The notes under the pieces were generated by a model. That model was not told the origin of the DNA. It did no database searches and saw only the letters and a program-made list of their open reading frames with translations. Source: Gordonia sp. KTR9 (GTDB lineage: Bacteria; Actinomycetota; Actinomycetes; Mycobacteriales; Mycobacteriaceae). Taken from it: a stretch of 64,000 nt of DNA. Each line of letters begins with the position of its first letter. Position 1 is the first letter of the stretch. The translations under genes and the position numbers were made by a program. This document shows positions 19,006 to 29,967 of this stretch, piece after piece. The stretch is from assembly GCF_000143885.2 (NCBI RefSeq), contig NC_018581.1, positions 3,472,001-3,536,000 on the forward strand, given 5' to 3'.

Positions 19006-19983
19006 ATGAGCACCGTGCGTTCGTCGAATCCCGTACCGGGTGCGCCCGGGTCCCGCCGTGCCCGGCGACTGCTGCCGTCCGCGGTGGCCGTCGCCCTCGT
19101 CGCCCTGTCCCCCCTGATGGCCGGTTGTCTCGAGCGGTCGACGACGGTCGGCGACCGCTACTCGGGGAGCGTGGTCGTGGCGACCACCCCGGACAATCCG
19201 CGCGGGACACCGCAGTTCGATCTGCCCGAGTCGATGGTCGGGCAGGTCTCGGTGACCGACTACCGGCAGGCGCCCGAGCGACCCGACGACCCGTCGTCGA
19301 CTCCCGGCGCCGGACCCGAGGACACGGCCGAACCGGAATCCCCCTCCCCCTCCGAGACCGCCGGGAACGACGACGCCGGCGCGGAGGGGAACCCCGACGA
19401 GGACGATCCCGCCACCCGAGTGGGCGCGCGGGCAACGTTCAGCGATCTCACCGCGGGACAATTCGCCCAGCTCGGCGACATCGTGGCCGATGCCTACGGC
19501 GACACCTCGCTGACGATGGACCTCACCGCCAAACGCAGCGGTGAGGTGGTGCGTTTCCGCGGTGACACCGACCTGACCGAGCTCGTGCCGAACCGCGACT
19601 ATGTTCAGCTGACCGTCACCTTCGGCGGGCCGGTGACCGCGACGAACGGCGAGCAGGTCGGCGAATCGACCGTGACCTGGACACCCGCACCGGGCGAGCC
19701 GTCGGACTTCAGCGCCGACGCCACCTATCCGGATCCGGCGACCGCCGCGGTCAGCAGCTGGTCGTGGTTCGTCGCGCTGTTGTGCGTCGTGGTCGTCCTG
19801 GTGATCGTCCGGATCGCCTACACCAAGCGCTACCGCGGACCACGCCCCGGACGTCCGGTCCCGACGACGACAGCTCCGTCGACGATCTCGGGCGAGGGAC
19901 TCGCCGCTGCCGCCGATCCCGCGTCGGGTCCGGCCTCGGGAACGTCGGCACCGGACCGGACGGCACCGCCCGCCGACAAGTGA
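19006..19983 (+). CDS. lppM: LppM-family lipoprotein
   Basis: Predicted lipoprotein of the LppM family, linked in mycobacteria to phagosome trafficking and envelope glycolipids. It has a basic N-terminus, a hydrophobic core and the lipobox LMAGC with Cys41. The domain start is RYSGSVVVATTP, and a C-terminal transmembrane helix (WFVALLCVVVVLVIVRIAY) is followed by a Pro/Thr/Ala-rich tail. An acidic, proline-rich insertion of about 45 residues (positions about 88-130) makes the protein longer than M. tuberculosis LppM (Rv2171). It converges on metF. Confidence 0.85.
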   Translation: MSTVRSSNPVPGAPGSRRARRLLPSAVAVALVALSPLMAGCLERSTTVGDRYSGSVVVATTPDNPRGTPQFDLPESMVGQVSVTDYRQAPERPDDPSSTPGAGPEDTAEPESPSPSETAGNDDAGAEGNPDEDDPATRVGARATFSDLTAGQFAQLGDIVADAYGDTSLTMDLTAKRSGEVVRFRGDTDLTELVPNRDYVQLTVTFGGPVTATNGEQVGESTVTWTPAPGEPSDFSADATYPDPATAAVSSWSWFVALLCVVVVLVIVRIAYTKRYRGPRPGRPVPTTTAPSTISGEGLAAAADPASGPASGTSAPDRTAPPADK

Positions 19984-20031
19984 TCCCGGGCGGCCGCGTC
20001 GAAGCCGGCGCGGCGGGACGGGTCCTCCCGA

Positions 20032-20982
20032 TCAGGCCGAAACGTGCAACGCGGCGTCGACGTCCACGCCGAGGCGGCCCAGTACCTCTGTCGTGGCCTT
20101 GGCGAAGTTGAGGCTGCAGAAATGCAGGCAGGGCGCACCTTCGGCGATGAGGCGCTGCGCCATCTCGGTGGCGAAGTCGATGCCGACGGCGCGGACCGAC
20201 GCGCGGTCCTCTTCGGCGCCGTTGCCCGCGGCCTTGGCGAAGCGTTCCTCGACGTCGGGCGGGATCACCGAACCCGACAGCTCGACCATCCGTCGCACGG
20301 TGGCCAGCGAGGTCACCGGCATGATGCCGGGGATGATCGGCTTGCTTCCCTGCTCGGGATCGGCGGCCGCGACGCGGTCACGGAGTCGCAGGTAGTGCTC
20401 GACGTCGAAGAACATCTGGGTGATGGAGTACTCGGCTCCGGCTCGTAGCTTGTCGACGAGCGTGCGGGTGTCGTGATCGATGTCGGGCGACCGGTGATGG
20501 GTCTCCGGGAACGACGCCACTCCCACGTGGAAGTCGCCCAGCGTGTCGATGAGCCGGACGAGCTGCTCGGCATACTCGACGCCGTCGGGATGGGCGACCC
20601 ACTCGCCGAGCGGGTCACCGGGCGGGTCGCCGCGAAGCGCGAGGATGTTGGTGATGCCCTGGTCGGCGTAGGCGCCGACCAGCGCCCGAAGTTCCGCAAC
20701 GCTGTGGTTGACCGCGGTCAGATGGGCCACCGGCAGCAGCGTGGTCTGCGCGGCGAGCTCGCCGGTGATACGCACGGTGCGGTCTCGGGTGGAACCGCCG
20801 GCGCCGTAGGTCATCGAGACGAATGCCGGGGACAACCGCTCGAAGATGCGCACCGCGCGCCAGAGCCGGGACTCGGCCTCGGCGTCACGCGGGGGGAAGA
20901 ACTCGACGGAGAACGGGACCGGACCGCGGTGTGGAGCGGACAGGCGTTCGACGATCGAGGGTGCGGGAGCGGTTGGGGTCAC
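20032..20982 (-). CDS. metF: Methylenetetrahydrofolate reductase (MetF-like)
   Basis: Flavin-dependent reduction of methylenetetrahydrofolate to methyltetrahydrofolate for methionine synthesis. The TIM-barrel family features are FSVEFFPPRD, VSMTYGAGGSTRDRT, NILALRGDPPGDP and ITQMFFDVEHYLRLRD. The GTG at 20982 (VTPTAPAPS) lies six bases after TACACT on the minus strand, the layout of a leaderless transcript. GTG at 20988 and ATG at 21009 are also in frame but would overlap the divergent idsA2 promoter. M. tuberculosis has the equivalent gene Rv2172c in this place. Confidence 0.92.
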   Translation of the reverse strand: MTPTAPAPSIVERLSAPHRGPVPFSVEFFPPRDAEAESRLWRAVRIFERLSPAFVSMTYGAGGSTRDRTVRITGELAAQTTLLPVAHLTAVNHSVAELRALVGAYADQGITNILALRGDPPGDPLGEWVAHPDGVEYAEQLVRLIDTLGDFHVGVASFPETHHRSPDIDHDTRTLVDKLRAGAEYSITQMFFDVEHYLRLRDRVAAADPEQGSKPIIPGIMPVTSLATVRRMVELSGSVIPPDVEERFAKAAGNGAEEDRASVRAVGIDFATEMAQRLIAEGAPCLHFCSLNFAKATTEVLGRLGVDVDAALHVSA

Positions 20983-21023
20983 TCGCACAGTGTACGGAGC
21001 TGGTCGCATAGCCTGGCAGGGTG
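20980..21023. promoter_or_regulatory. Compact divergent promoter pair for metF and idsA2
   Basis: TACACT (minus, 20994-20989) ends six bases before the metF GTG, and TAGCCT (plus, 21009-21014) ends six bases before the idsA2 GTG. Both transcripts would begin at or next to their start codons. The two -10 elements are only 14 bp apart and point in opposite directions. Confidence 0.7.
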
Positions 21024-22163
21024 ACCTCCACGATCCCCACGCCCACCTCGCTCGATGCGGTCCCGGGCGCCGTCGAGGCCGAATTACGTGCTTTCTTCGC
21101 CGACGCGGTCCCCGCCACCGCCGCGATCGCGCCGGTGGTCGGCGAGGCCGCCGAACTGATCCGGGAGTTCGTCCTGCGCGGCGGCAAGCGCATCCGGCCG
21201 GTCTTCGTCTTCGCCGGATGGCGCTGCGGGACATCGTCGTCGGACCGCACCCCCGTCGGGGACGACTCACCCGGCCCGCGTGACGCACTGCGGGTCTGCG
21301 CGGCACTCGAACTCGTGCAGGCCTGCGCGCTCATCCACGACGACATCATCGACCGGTCCGACACCCGGCGCGGGCATCCGACGCTGCACCGGGAGTTCGA
21401 GTCGCGCCACGCGGACGCCGCGTGGGCCGGGGACCCCGGCGCGCACGGGGTCGCGGCCGCGATCCTCGCCGGCGACTTCGCGCTCGCGTGGGCGGACGAC
21501 CTGGTCCACGGGCACCGGCCGGGGGTTTCGACCGAGACCGGCGTCCATCGTCGGTTGCCCGTCGACGTAGGCGCGACGTGGGCGGCGATGCGGACCGAGG
21601 TGCTCGGCGGCCAGTTCCTCGACATCGTGAACGAGGCCGGCGGCGACGACTCGACCGAGGCCGCGTACCGGGTGATGGAGTTCAAGACGGCTGCCTACAC
21701 CGTCGCGCGACCACTCGAACTGGGTGCACGGATGGCGGGTGCGTCCGAACAGCTCGTGTCGAGCCTGCGTTCGATCGGGCACGATCTCGGGGTCGCGTTT
21801 CAGCTCCGCGACGATCTGCTCGGCGTCTTCGGCGATCCGGATCGGACCGGGAAACCGTCCGGCGACGACCTGGTCTCCGGCAAGCGCACGGCGCTGCTGG
21901 CGACCGCACTGCAGCGAGCCGATGCAGCCGACCCCGACCTCGGCGCCCGCCTGCGTTCCTATCTCGGGCGCTCCCTGGAGGCCGACGAATTGGACTCCGC
22001 GCGAGCCATTTTCGTCGAGGTCGGCGCGGTGGACGAGGTGGAGAACTCGATCGACGAGCTGTTGCGGTCGGCGTTGACCGCCCTCGACGCCGCCGACATC
22101 GGCGAGGACATCAGGGCCGAGCTGATCGCGGTCGCGCATCGCGTCGCGCACCGCGAGGCGTGA
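21021..22163 (+). CDS. idsA2: Polyprenyl diphosphate synthase (IdsA-like, GGPP/FPP synthase)
   Basis: Head-to-tail isoprenyl chain elongation. The first aspartate-rich motif is LIHDDIIDRSDTRRG; GGKRIRP precedes it; the second region is QLRDDLLGVFGDPDRTGKPSGDDL. The length is 380 residues, partly from a small insertion after FAGWRCG and another before VAAAILAGD. The start is the GTG at 21021, six bases after TAGCCT. The gene overlaps mptA by 4 bp (GTGA), as in the idsA2-mptA pair Rv2173-Rv2174, suggesting a supply of polyprenol carrier for lipoglycan synthesis. Product chain length cannot be read here. Confidence 0.9.
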   Translation: MTSTIPTPTSLDAVPGAVEAELRAFFADAVPATAAIAPVVGEAAELIREFVLRGGKRIRPVFVFAGWRCGTSSSDRTPVGDDSPGPRDALRVCAALELVQACALIHDDIIDRSDTRRGHPTLHREFESRHADAAWAGDPGAHGVAAAILAGDFALAWADDLVHGHRPGVSTETGVHRRLPVDVGATWAAMRTEVLGGQFLDIVNEAGGDDSTEAAYRVMEFKTAAYTVARPLELGARMAGASEQLVSSLRSIGHDLGVAFQLRDDLLGVFGDPDRTGKPSGDDLVSGKRTALLATALQRADAADPDLGARLRSYLGRSLEADELDSARAIFVEVGAVDEVENSIDELLRSALTALDAADIGEDIRAELIAVAHRVAHREA

Positions 22164-23755
22164 ACGCTCCCGTGACGCGCGCCGCCGCCGGTGGCGCCGG
22201 CCGGGGCGATCTCGTCCTCGGTGCGATCGGGTCTGTGCTCGTCTGTCTCGGCAGCTTCGGCGTCGGCGACCCGCCGCGCAACTCCGCCCTCCTCTCCGAC
22301 CTGGGCCTGAGCTGGATCACCTACGGACACGGAAAGAACGTCTTCGGCACCCTGTTCTGGCTGGGCGTGTTCCTGATGGTGTTCGGCTGGGTCCGGATGG
22401 GTCGTCGGATCATCGAAGCGAAGCGCGCCGCCGATCCGGACCCCGTCGCAGACACGACGGACGCCGTGCCGACGACCCGGGTGCTGCGCCGGTGGGTGCT
22501 GGTGTGGGCCGCCCCGCTGCTCGTGGCGGTGCCGGTGTACTCCCGCGACGTCTACGCCTATCTGGCGCAGGGCGCCGTGTTCGGTGCCGGTTTCGACCCC
22601 TACGCCGACGGTCCCGCTCATGTTCCCGGTCCACTCGTGGACAGTATGGCGCAGGTCTGGGCCACGACGACCGCCCCGTACGGCCCGTTCTTCATGGGGA
22701 TGCTGCGCGTGGTCACCGAGATCACCGGCGATCACGTGATCCTGGGCGTCCTGGCCATCCGGCTCGTGCTGCTGCCCGGACTCTTCTTGTCGCTGTGGGC
22801 GATCCCGCGACTGGCCGAACGGTTCGGGGCCTCCCCCCAGGCCGGACTCTGGCTGGTGCTGTTCAACCCGATGGTGCTGATCCACCTCGTGGCCGGGCCG
22901 CACGTCGAGCTGCTGATGATGGGCGTCCTCGTCACCGGGATCGTCCTTGTGGTCGACGGCCGGCACGTGCTGGGCACGTCGGTCCTGGCGCTCGCCGTGT
23001 CGATCAAGATCACCGCCGGGATCGCGTTGCCGTTCGTCCTGTGGATCTGGCTGTCGCACATCCGCTCTCGTCGGCCCGTGACGCCCCGCGACGTCGTGAC
23101 GGTGTTCGTGTCGATCGTCGGGATCGCGGTGGCGGTGTTCGGGGTGTGGACCCTGGCGATCGGTCTGGGACTCGGCTGGCTCACCGGCCTGGGGTGGGCC
23201 GACGTCATCATCAACTGGTTCACCATCCCGACCCTCGCCGCCCATCTCGTGACCCTGGTCGCCGCACCGTTCGTCGCGCTCAACCTGCAACCGGTCCTCG
23301 AGGTCACGCGGGCGATCGGTTCGGTCGTCCTCGCGGTGACACTCGTCGCGGTGTGGTGGCGGCACCGGCACGACGTCCGCGATGCGGTGGCCGGAATGGC
23401 CTGGGCGATGCTGGCCGTACTGCTGCTCGAACCGTCGACTCTGCCCTGGTATTACACGTGGGTGCTGGTGATCGTGGTGGCCTTCGACCTGCCCGTGTGG
23501 GTGCGGGCGACGGTCGTAGGAGCTTCGACGTTCCTGCTGATCGTCTTCCAGCCCGACGACGCGATCGTCTTCTACAAGCCGGTCGAGGTGGCGCTGGCAG
23601 CAGCACTCGCGGGACTCGCGGCCTGGTCGCTGTCCCATCGGGACCCGTTGCGGCTGAGCCGGTTCGGGCGATGGGCCGGGGTGAGCGGTGGGCCGCCGGA
23701 CGCATCGGGCGCGAACGGGCACACGGTGCGGGACGGGACAGGTCAGAAGGCCTGA
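22160..23755 (+). CDS. mptA: Polyprenol-phosphate-mannose-dependent alpha-(1,6)-mannosyltransferase MptA
   Basis: GT-C integral membrane mannosyltransferase that extends the alpha-1,6-mannan core of lipomannan/lipoarabinomannan. About 12-13 hydrophobic helices are visible. The first extracytoplasmic loop carries the acidic VYSRDVYAYLAQG motif, typical of MptA/MptB proteins. The GTG at 22160 overlaps the idsA2 stop, giving 531 residues. The last 13 bp overlap the convergent Rv2175c-type gene. Confidence 0.92.
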   Translation: MNAPVTRAAAGGAGRGDLVLGAIGSVLVCLGSFGVGDPPRNSALLSDLGLSWITYGHGKNVFGTLFWLGVFLMVFGWVRMGRRIIEAKRAADPDPVADTTDAVPTTRVLRRWVLVWAAPLLVAVPVYSRDVYAYLAQGAVFGAGFDPYADGPAHVPGPLVDSMAQVWATTTAPYGPFFMGMLRVVTEITGDHVILGVLAIRLVLLPGLFLSLWAIPRLAERFGASPQAGLWLVLFNPMVLIHLVAGPHVELLMMGVLVTGIVLVVDGRHVLGTSVLALAVSIKITAGIALPFVLWIWLSHIRSRRPVTPRDVVTVFVSIVGIAVAVFGVWTLAIGLGLGWLTGLGWADVIINWFTIPTLAAHLVTLVAAPFVALNLQPVLEVTRAIGSVVLAVTLVAVWWRHRHDVRDAVAGMAWAMLAVLLLEPSTLPWYYTWVLVIVVAFDLPVWVRATVVGASTFLLIVFQPDDAIVFYKPVEVALAAALAGLAAWSLSHRDPLRLSRFGRWAGVSGGPPDASGANGHTVRDGTGQKA

Positions 23756-24108
23756 GCCTGGGCCCTCCGGATGACCTCACGCGCGGAGTGGGTGTGCAGC
23801 GCCGCGGCGGGATGGAGGCCGAGGTCGTCGTGCTCGGTGAACAGCCACGACATCGCCTCGTCGCGGGTGAATCCGCCGTCGAGGAGCACCTCGACCAGAC
23901 CGTAGAAGTGCTTGACGACCCCGTCGTCGTCGAAGAACACCGCCGGGATCACCGGATGACCGTTGCGGGACACGGCGAGCAGGTGGTGATCGCGGATGAG
24001 TGTCCGGACCCGGTTTGTCGACACGTGTAGCCGGTCGGCGACGTCGTCGACCGACAGCACCTCGAGATCGGCGGGCAGCTTGTCGGGCGAGAGAGGTAGG
24101 GAACCCAC
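23743..24108 (-). CDS. Rv2175c-type winged-helix DNA-binding protein
   Basis: A 121-residue regulator with a helix-turn-helix core (VDDVADRLHVSTNRVRTLIRDH) followed by the conserved GLVEVLLDGGFTRDEAMSWLFTEHDDLG segment of the Rv2175c family. In M. tuberculosis that protein is a substrate of PknL, whose homologue is the adjacent divergent gene here. The GTG at 24108 lies six bases after TAGGCT (24120-24115). The tail-to-tail overlap with mptA is 13 bp. Confidence 0.9.
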   Translation of the reverse strand: MGSLPLSPDKLPADLEVLSVDDVADRLHVSTNRVRTLIRDHHLLAVSRNGHPVIPAVFFDDDGVVKHFYGLVEVLLDGGFTRDEAMSWLFTEHDDLGLHPAAALHTHSAREVIRRAQAQAF

Positions 24109-24212
24109 GCCGAAAGCCTAGCGGGTCATCGGGGTCGGGTGAAACCTGCGGCGTGACGTGCACCGCGTTGCCTGCCCCCGACCGTCCCGGGCGGCAGGTA
24201 GATTCGTACACC

Positions 24213-25427
24213 GTGAACTCTCCCGTCGACGCCATGCTGGGGGCGGTCCTTGAGGACCGGTACCGGATCGACGCGCCCATCGCGCGCGGCGGCATGTCGG
24301 CGGTCTATCTCGCGGTCGACCTGCGGCTGGGACGCGACGTGGCGGTGAAGGTGATGGACTCCCGGTACTCCGGCGACCCACAGTTCTTGCGCCGCTTCGA
24401 GTTCGAGGCACGCGCGGTCGCCGGTCTGAAGCATCCGGGGCTCGTCGCCGTGTACGACCAGGGCATCGACAACGGCATCGCGTTCCTGGTGATGGAACTG
24501 GTCGACGGGGGCAGTCTGCGAGAACTGTTGCGTGAACGCGGCCCGATGCCGCCCCATGCCGTCGTCGCGGTGGCCGCGCCGGTACTGGGCGGGCTCGGCA
24601 CCGCACACGCCGCGGGCCTGGTCCATCGCGACGTGAAACCGGAGAATGTGCTCATCTCCGACGAGGGCGAGGTCAAGGTCGCCGACTTCGGACTGGTGCG
24701 GGCGGTCGCCGAGGCGGGGGTCACCTCGGCGAGCGTGATCCTCGGGACCGCCGCCTACCTCTCCCCCGAACAGGTCGAGTCCACCCACGCCGATGCCCGC
24801 AGCGACGTCTACTCCATGGGCGTGATGATGTTCGAACTCCTCACGGGCAGAACACCTTTCTCCGGCGACTCGCCGCTCGCACTCGCCTACCAGCGCCTCA
24901 GTTTCGACGTCCCGGCGCCCGGTGACGTGATCGCCGGGGTGCCCGAGGAGTTCGACGAGATCGTGCTGCGCGCAACCGAACGCAACCCCGCCGACCGGTA
25001 CGTGGACGGCTTCGACATGCAGCGGGCGCTGCTCACGGTCGCCGACGAACTCGATCTCCCGCCGTTCACGGTGCCGGCCCCGCGCCGGTCGGCCGAACGA
25101 CAGACGATGTCCCGCTACCGAGGCCACGATCCCGCCGGGCACGGCACACGGGTGCAGTCGGTACCCGGTCCGCACACCCCGGCGTCCGAGCCGGTGCGGC
25201 CGGCGACCGCCGACACCCCGGTCGAGCAACCGGCGGCGGACCGCGACGACCTCGCACCGCCGTCTCGTCCGGTGAGTCGCCGCAGCCGGCCCGAGGTCGT
25301 GGAGCCCGAACTCGTCGGCGGCAGCCGCCTGGGAGCGGTGCTGTGGATCGTCGTCGTGCTGCTGCTGACCGCCGGGCTCGGCGCCGTCGGATTCTGGGTC
25401 GGCAGCACGTTCCTGGCCATCGGCTGA
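24213..25427 (+). CDS. pknL: Serine/threonine protein kinase PknL
   Basis: Membrane-anchored Hanks-type kinase. The kinase domain covers residues about 12-280, with the glycine loop ARGGMSAVYLA, the catalytic lysine in VAVKVM, HRDVKPENVL and DFG (VADFGLVRA). GTAAYLSPEQ and SDVYSMGVM follow. A Pro/Arg-rich juxtamembrane segment of about 95 residues leads to one C-terminal transmembrane helix with only a few residues outside, so there is no sensor domain. The GTG at 24213 gives 404 residues and lies eight bases after TAGATT. Its neighbour encodes the likely substrate. Confidence 0.95.
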   Translation: MNSPVDAMLGAVLEDRYRIDAPIARGGMSAVYLAVDLRLGRDVAVKVMDSRYSGDPQFLRRFEFEARAVAGLKHPGLVAVYDQGIDNGIAFLVMELVDGGSLRELLRERGPMPPHAVVAVAAPVLGGLGTAHAAGLVHRDVKPENVLISDEGEVKVADFGLVRAVAEAGVTSASVILGTAAYLSPEQVESTHADARSDVYSMGVMMFELLTGRTPFSGDSPLALAYQRLSFDVPAPGDVIAGVPEEFDEIVLRATERNPADRYVDGFDMQRALLTVADELDLPPFTVPAPRRSAERQTMSRYRGHDPAGHGTRVQSVPGPHTPASEPVRPATADTPVEQPAADRDDLAPPSRPVSRRSRPEVVEPELVGGSRLGAVLWIVVVLLLTAGLGAVGFWVGSTFLAIG

Positions 25428-25482
25428 CCCACTGCTCTACGCCGCCTGACCCGCCGGTCGCGGGCCCGGACCGAAGCGAGGT

Positions 25483-27400
<1,918 letters not shown>

Positions 27401-27487
27401 GGGTCAAGATTCACACACCCTCGCGCCGACCCGCGCACCGCGCACCGTTTCGCCATACCGCCCTCCGGCTGTCTACCCTGGTATTTC

Positions 27488-29074
27488 GTGCGCTCCAGGT
27501 CTGTGCTGGCGACCGCTCTCCTGGCGGCGTCGATCATCGCGCGGCTCGTCTGGGACACGCTGACCGTGAACGGCAGGAACTTCGTGGACCTGCACGTTTA
27601 CCGCGACGGTTCGGCGGGTCTCGCCGACGGGTCGCTCTATGTCTTCACCTACGCCGGTGAGACCGACTTCGCGCTGCCCTTCACCTATCCCCCGTTCGCG
27701 GCCGTCGTGCTGTACCCGCTGTCACTCGTGCCGTGGGACCTGGTGGCGATCGGCTGGCAGCTCGCGACCTTCGGCGCGTTGTACGCCTGCATCGTGCTCG
27801 CGTTGCGCCTGTGCGGATCGACCACCGACGTCTACGCCATGGCCGCGTTGTGGACCGCGCCCGCGATCTGGTGCGAGCCGGTGCGGGTCACCCTGGACTA
27901 CGGCCAGATCAACGTCTTCCTGATGCTGGGCACCCTGCTGGCGGTGTCGTGGGCGCGCAGCGATCGCGGGGTGCTGGCCGGCGGCGCGCTCATCGGTCTG
28001 ATGGCGGGCATCAAGCTGACCCCGGCGATCACCGGTCTCTGGTATCTGGCCGCCCGCAAGCCCCTGGGTGCGGTGGCCGCCGCGGGCGCGTTCGTGTTCA
28101 CGGTCCTCGGGTGCCTGCTGCTCTTCCCGGACATCACCCGCACCTATTACGGAACCCTCTTCGGCGACGCCGAGCGCATCGGTCCGGTCGAGGCGGTGAT
28201 CAACCAGAGCCTGCGCGGCACCCTGTCCCGCTTCGTCGGCTTCGACGTGGGGACGGGCTGGATCTGGATGGTCGGCGTCCTGATCGCGCTCGTGGTGGCC
28301 GTGTTCGCCTGGCGGTCGGTGTCCGACGCGCTGGGCATCCTGCTCGTCGTGCAGTTCTTCGGGCTGCTGATGTCGCCGATCTCGTGGGTGCATCACTGGG
28401 TGTGGGTCATCCCGCTGGCGATCTGGCTCGTCCACGGCGCCGGATCGCGGCGTCGGGGTGCGCGGGTCGTGCTCGCGATGTGGGTGGCGGTCGCCGGACT
28501 CGGCATCCCGTGGCTGCTGCGCGTCACCATCGAGTACGGTCCTCATCCCCCGGCCGCACTCGAGGCGATCTTCGGGGCCGCGTGGCCGGTCGCCACCTTC
28601 GTCACCTTCGCCTGGATGATCGCGACTCGCGCCGCGCGCGACGACACCGCGGGCACCCGACCGCTCGACGTGGTCGCCGCGGCGATCATCGTCGACGGCC
28701 GGTTGCTCCTCGCGCAGCGGTCGCGCCCGGCCGAACTCGCCGGTCGCTGGGAACTACCCGGCGGCCGCGTGGAGTCGGGGGAAACGCATGCGGCGGCGCT
28801 GGTCCGGGAGATCCGCGAGGAACTCGGCGCCGAGGTCGAACCGGCGGAGGGGGTGGGCTCCCCTGTGGCGCTGCCCGGTGACCTGACCCTGCACGCCTAT
28901 GTGGCACGGCTGCGTTCGGGGACGCCGACGGCGCTCGAACACCTCGACGTGCGGTGGTTCTCCGCCGACGAACTACGACTCTTCGACGTCGCCGAGATCG
29001 TCCCGGCCGATCGCGACTGGATTCCGGAGTTGTGCGCCGTCCTCGACGGCACCCCCGTGGGCGACACCGGCTGA
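27488..29074 (+). CDS. mptC: MptC-type GT87 mannosyltransferase fused to a Nudix hydrolase
   Basis: Residues 1-390 form a multi-helix GT87 mannosyltransferase with FVDLHVYRDG, FTYPPFAAVVLYPLS and MAGIKLTPAITGLWYL, as in Rv2181 (MptC), which adds alpha-1,2-mannose branches to lipomannan. Residues about 395-520 are a complete Nudix domain with the box G426-x5-E432-x7-R440-E441-x2-E444-E445-x-G447, preceded by LLLAQRSRPAELAGRWELPGG, as in MutT-type (d)NTP pyrophosphohydrolases. The junction has no stop, and no Shine-Dalgarno sequence precedes the internal GTG at 28670. The Nudix part would lie on the side of the last membrane segment, presumably the cytoplasm. The start is the GTG at 27488, eight bases after TACCCT. 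Confidence 0.9.
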   Translation: MRSRSVLATALLAASIIARLVWDTLTVNGRNFVDLHVYRDGSAGLADGSLYVFTYAGETDFALPFTYPPFAAVVLYPLSLVPWDLVAIGWQLATFGALYACIVLALRLCGSTTDVYAMAALWTAPAIWCEPVRVTLDYGQINVFLMLGTLLAVSWARSDRGVLAGGALIGLMAGIKLTPAITGLWYLAARKPLGAVAAAGAFVFTVLGCLLLFPDITRTYYGTLFGDAERIGPVEAVINQSLRGTLSRFVGFDVGTGWIWMVGVLIALVVAVFAWRSVSDALGILLVVQFFGLLMSPISWVHHWVWVIPLAIWLVHGAGSRRRGARVVLAMWVAVAGLGIPWLLRVTIEYGPHPPAALEAIFGAAWPVATFVTFAWMIATRAARDDTAGTRPLDVVAAAIIVDGRLLLAQRSRPAELAGRWELPGGRVESGETHAAALVREIREELGAEVEPAEGVGSPVALPGDLTLHAYVARLRSGTPTALEHLDVRWFSADELRLFDVAEIVPADRDWIPELCAVLDGTPVGDTG

Positions 29075-29102
29075 TCCGCGGCGGCCCGGCGTCGGGTGCG
29101 CC

Positions 29103-29813
29103 TCAGGCGGCGGCGTCGGCCGCCGGCGGATCGACCGGCGGTGCCTGGTTCTTGAGGCTCGCGGCGTAGACGTCGACATACTGCTGACCCGACAGCTGCA
29201 TCAGCTCGTACATGATCTCGTCGGTGACCGCTCGTTCGATGAAGCGGTTGCCCTCCATGCCCTCGTACCTCGAGAAGTCCAGGGGCTTGCCGATGCGGAC
29301 CGCCACCCGGGTGGGTCGCGGGAGGACACTGCCGGGCGGGTTGAACTTGTGGGTGTCGATCATCGCGACGGGAATGACCGGAACCCCGGTGTCCATGGCC
29401 AGCCGGGCGAGCCCGGTCTTTCCCTTGTAGAGGCGTCCGTCGGGCGATCGGGTGCCCTCGGGATACATCCCCATCAGCTTGCCCTTGTCGAGCTGGCGGC
29501 GTGCCGCGGTGAGTGCGCCCTCAGCCGCCTGCGCTCCGGATCGGTCGATCGGAATCTGTCCGACGGCGGTGAAGAACCAGCGCTGGAATCTCCCCTTGAG
29601 TCCGGTGCCGGTGAAGTACTCGCTCTTCGCGAGGAAGTAGATCCGTCGGTTGACCATCAGCGGGAGGAAGAAGCTGTCCATCACCGCGAGGTGATTGCTG
29701 GCCAGGATCGCCGGACCGTCGGTCGGGATGTTCTCGTGCCCTTCGATGGACGGCCGGCCGAGGACCCGCAGGACCGGGCCGATGAAGATGTACTTGAACG
29801 CCCAGTACCACAT
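29103..29813 (-). CDS. 1-acyl-sn-glycerol-3-phosphate acyltransferase family protein (PlsC-like)
   Basis: Membrane-associated acyltransferase with the catalytic NHLAVMD (H-x4-D) motif, the glycerol-phosphate binding FPEGTRS-type sequence GMYPEGTRSPDG, and IPVAMIDT. It is equivalent by position to Rv2182c. The ATG at 29813 (MWYWAFKYIF) has GAGGAG upstream and gives 236 residues. It likely makes phosphatidic acid or acylates a related lipid; substrate preference is unknown. Confidence 0.9.
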   Translation of the reverse strand: MWYWAFKYIFIGPVLRVLGRPSIEGHENIPTDGPAILASNHLAVMDSFFLPLMVNRRIYFLAKSEYFTGTGLKGRFQRWFFTAVGQIPIDRSGAQAAEGALTAARRQLDKGKLMGMYPEGTRSPDGRLYKGKTGLARLAMDTGVPVIPVAMIDTHKFNPPGSVLPRPTRVAVRIGKPLDFSRYEGMEGNRFIERAVTDEIMYELMQLSGQQYVDVYAASLKNQAPPVDPPAADAAA

Positions 29814-29967
29814 GAGATTCTCCTCGCCGCGCACACCGACCCGATGACCATCCGCCGGCCGATCGACCCGCGGAGACCGCGGAACCGACGGGTGGCCCGA
29901 CGCCAAGACCTTACCCGCGTCGAACTCTACCGCCCGGCCGGGACCGGCCGTGGCCTCGCCGGCAAGC

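Noticed and set aside
17190-19013. 607-codon minus-strand open frame
   Set aside because: Lies antisense to the flavoprotein gene; no recognisable motifs.
21959-23722. 587-codon minus-strand open frame
   Set aside because: Antisense to idsA2 and mptA, His/Asp/Arg-rich shadow.
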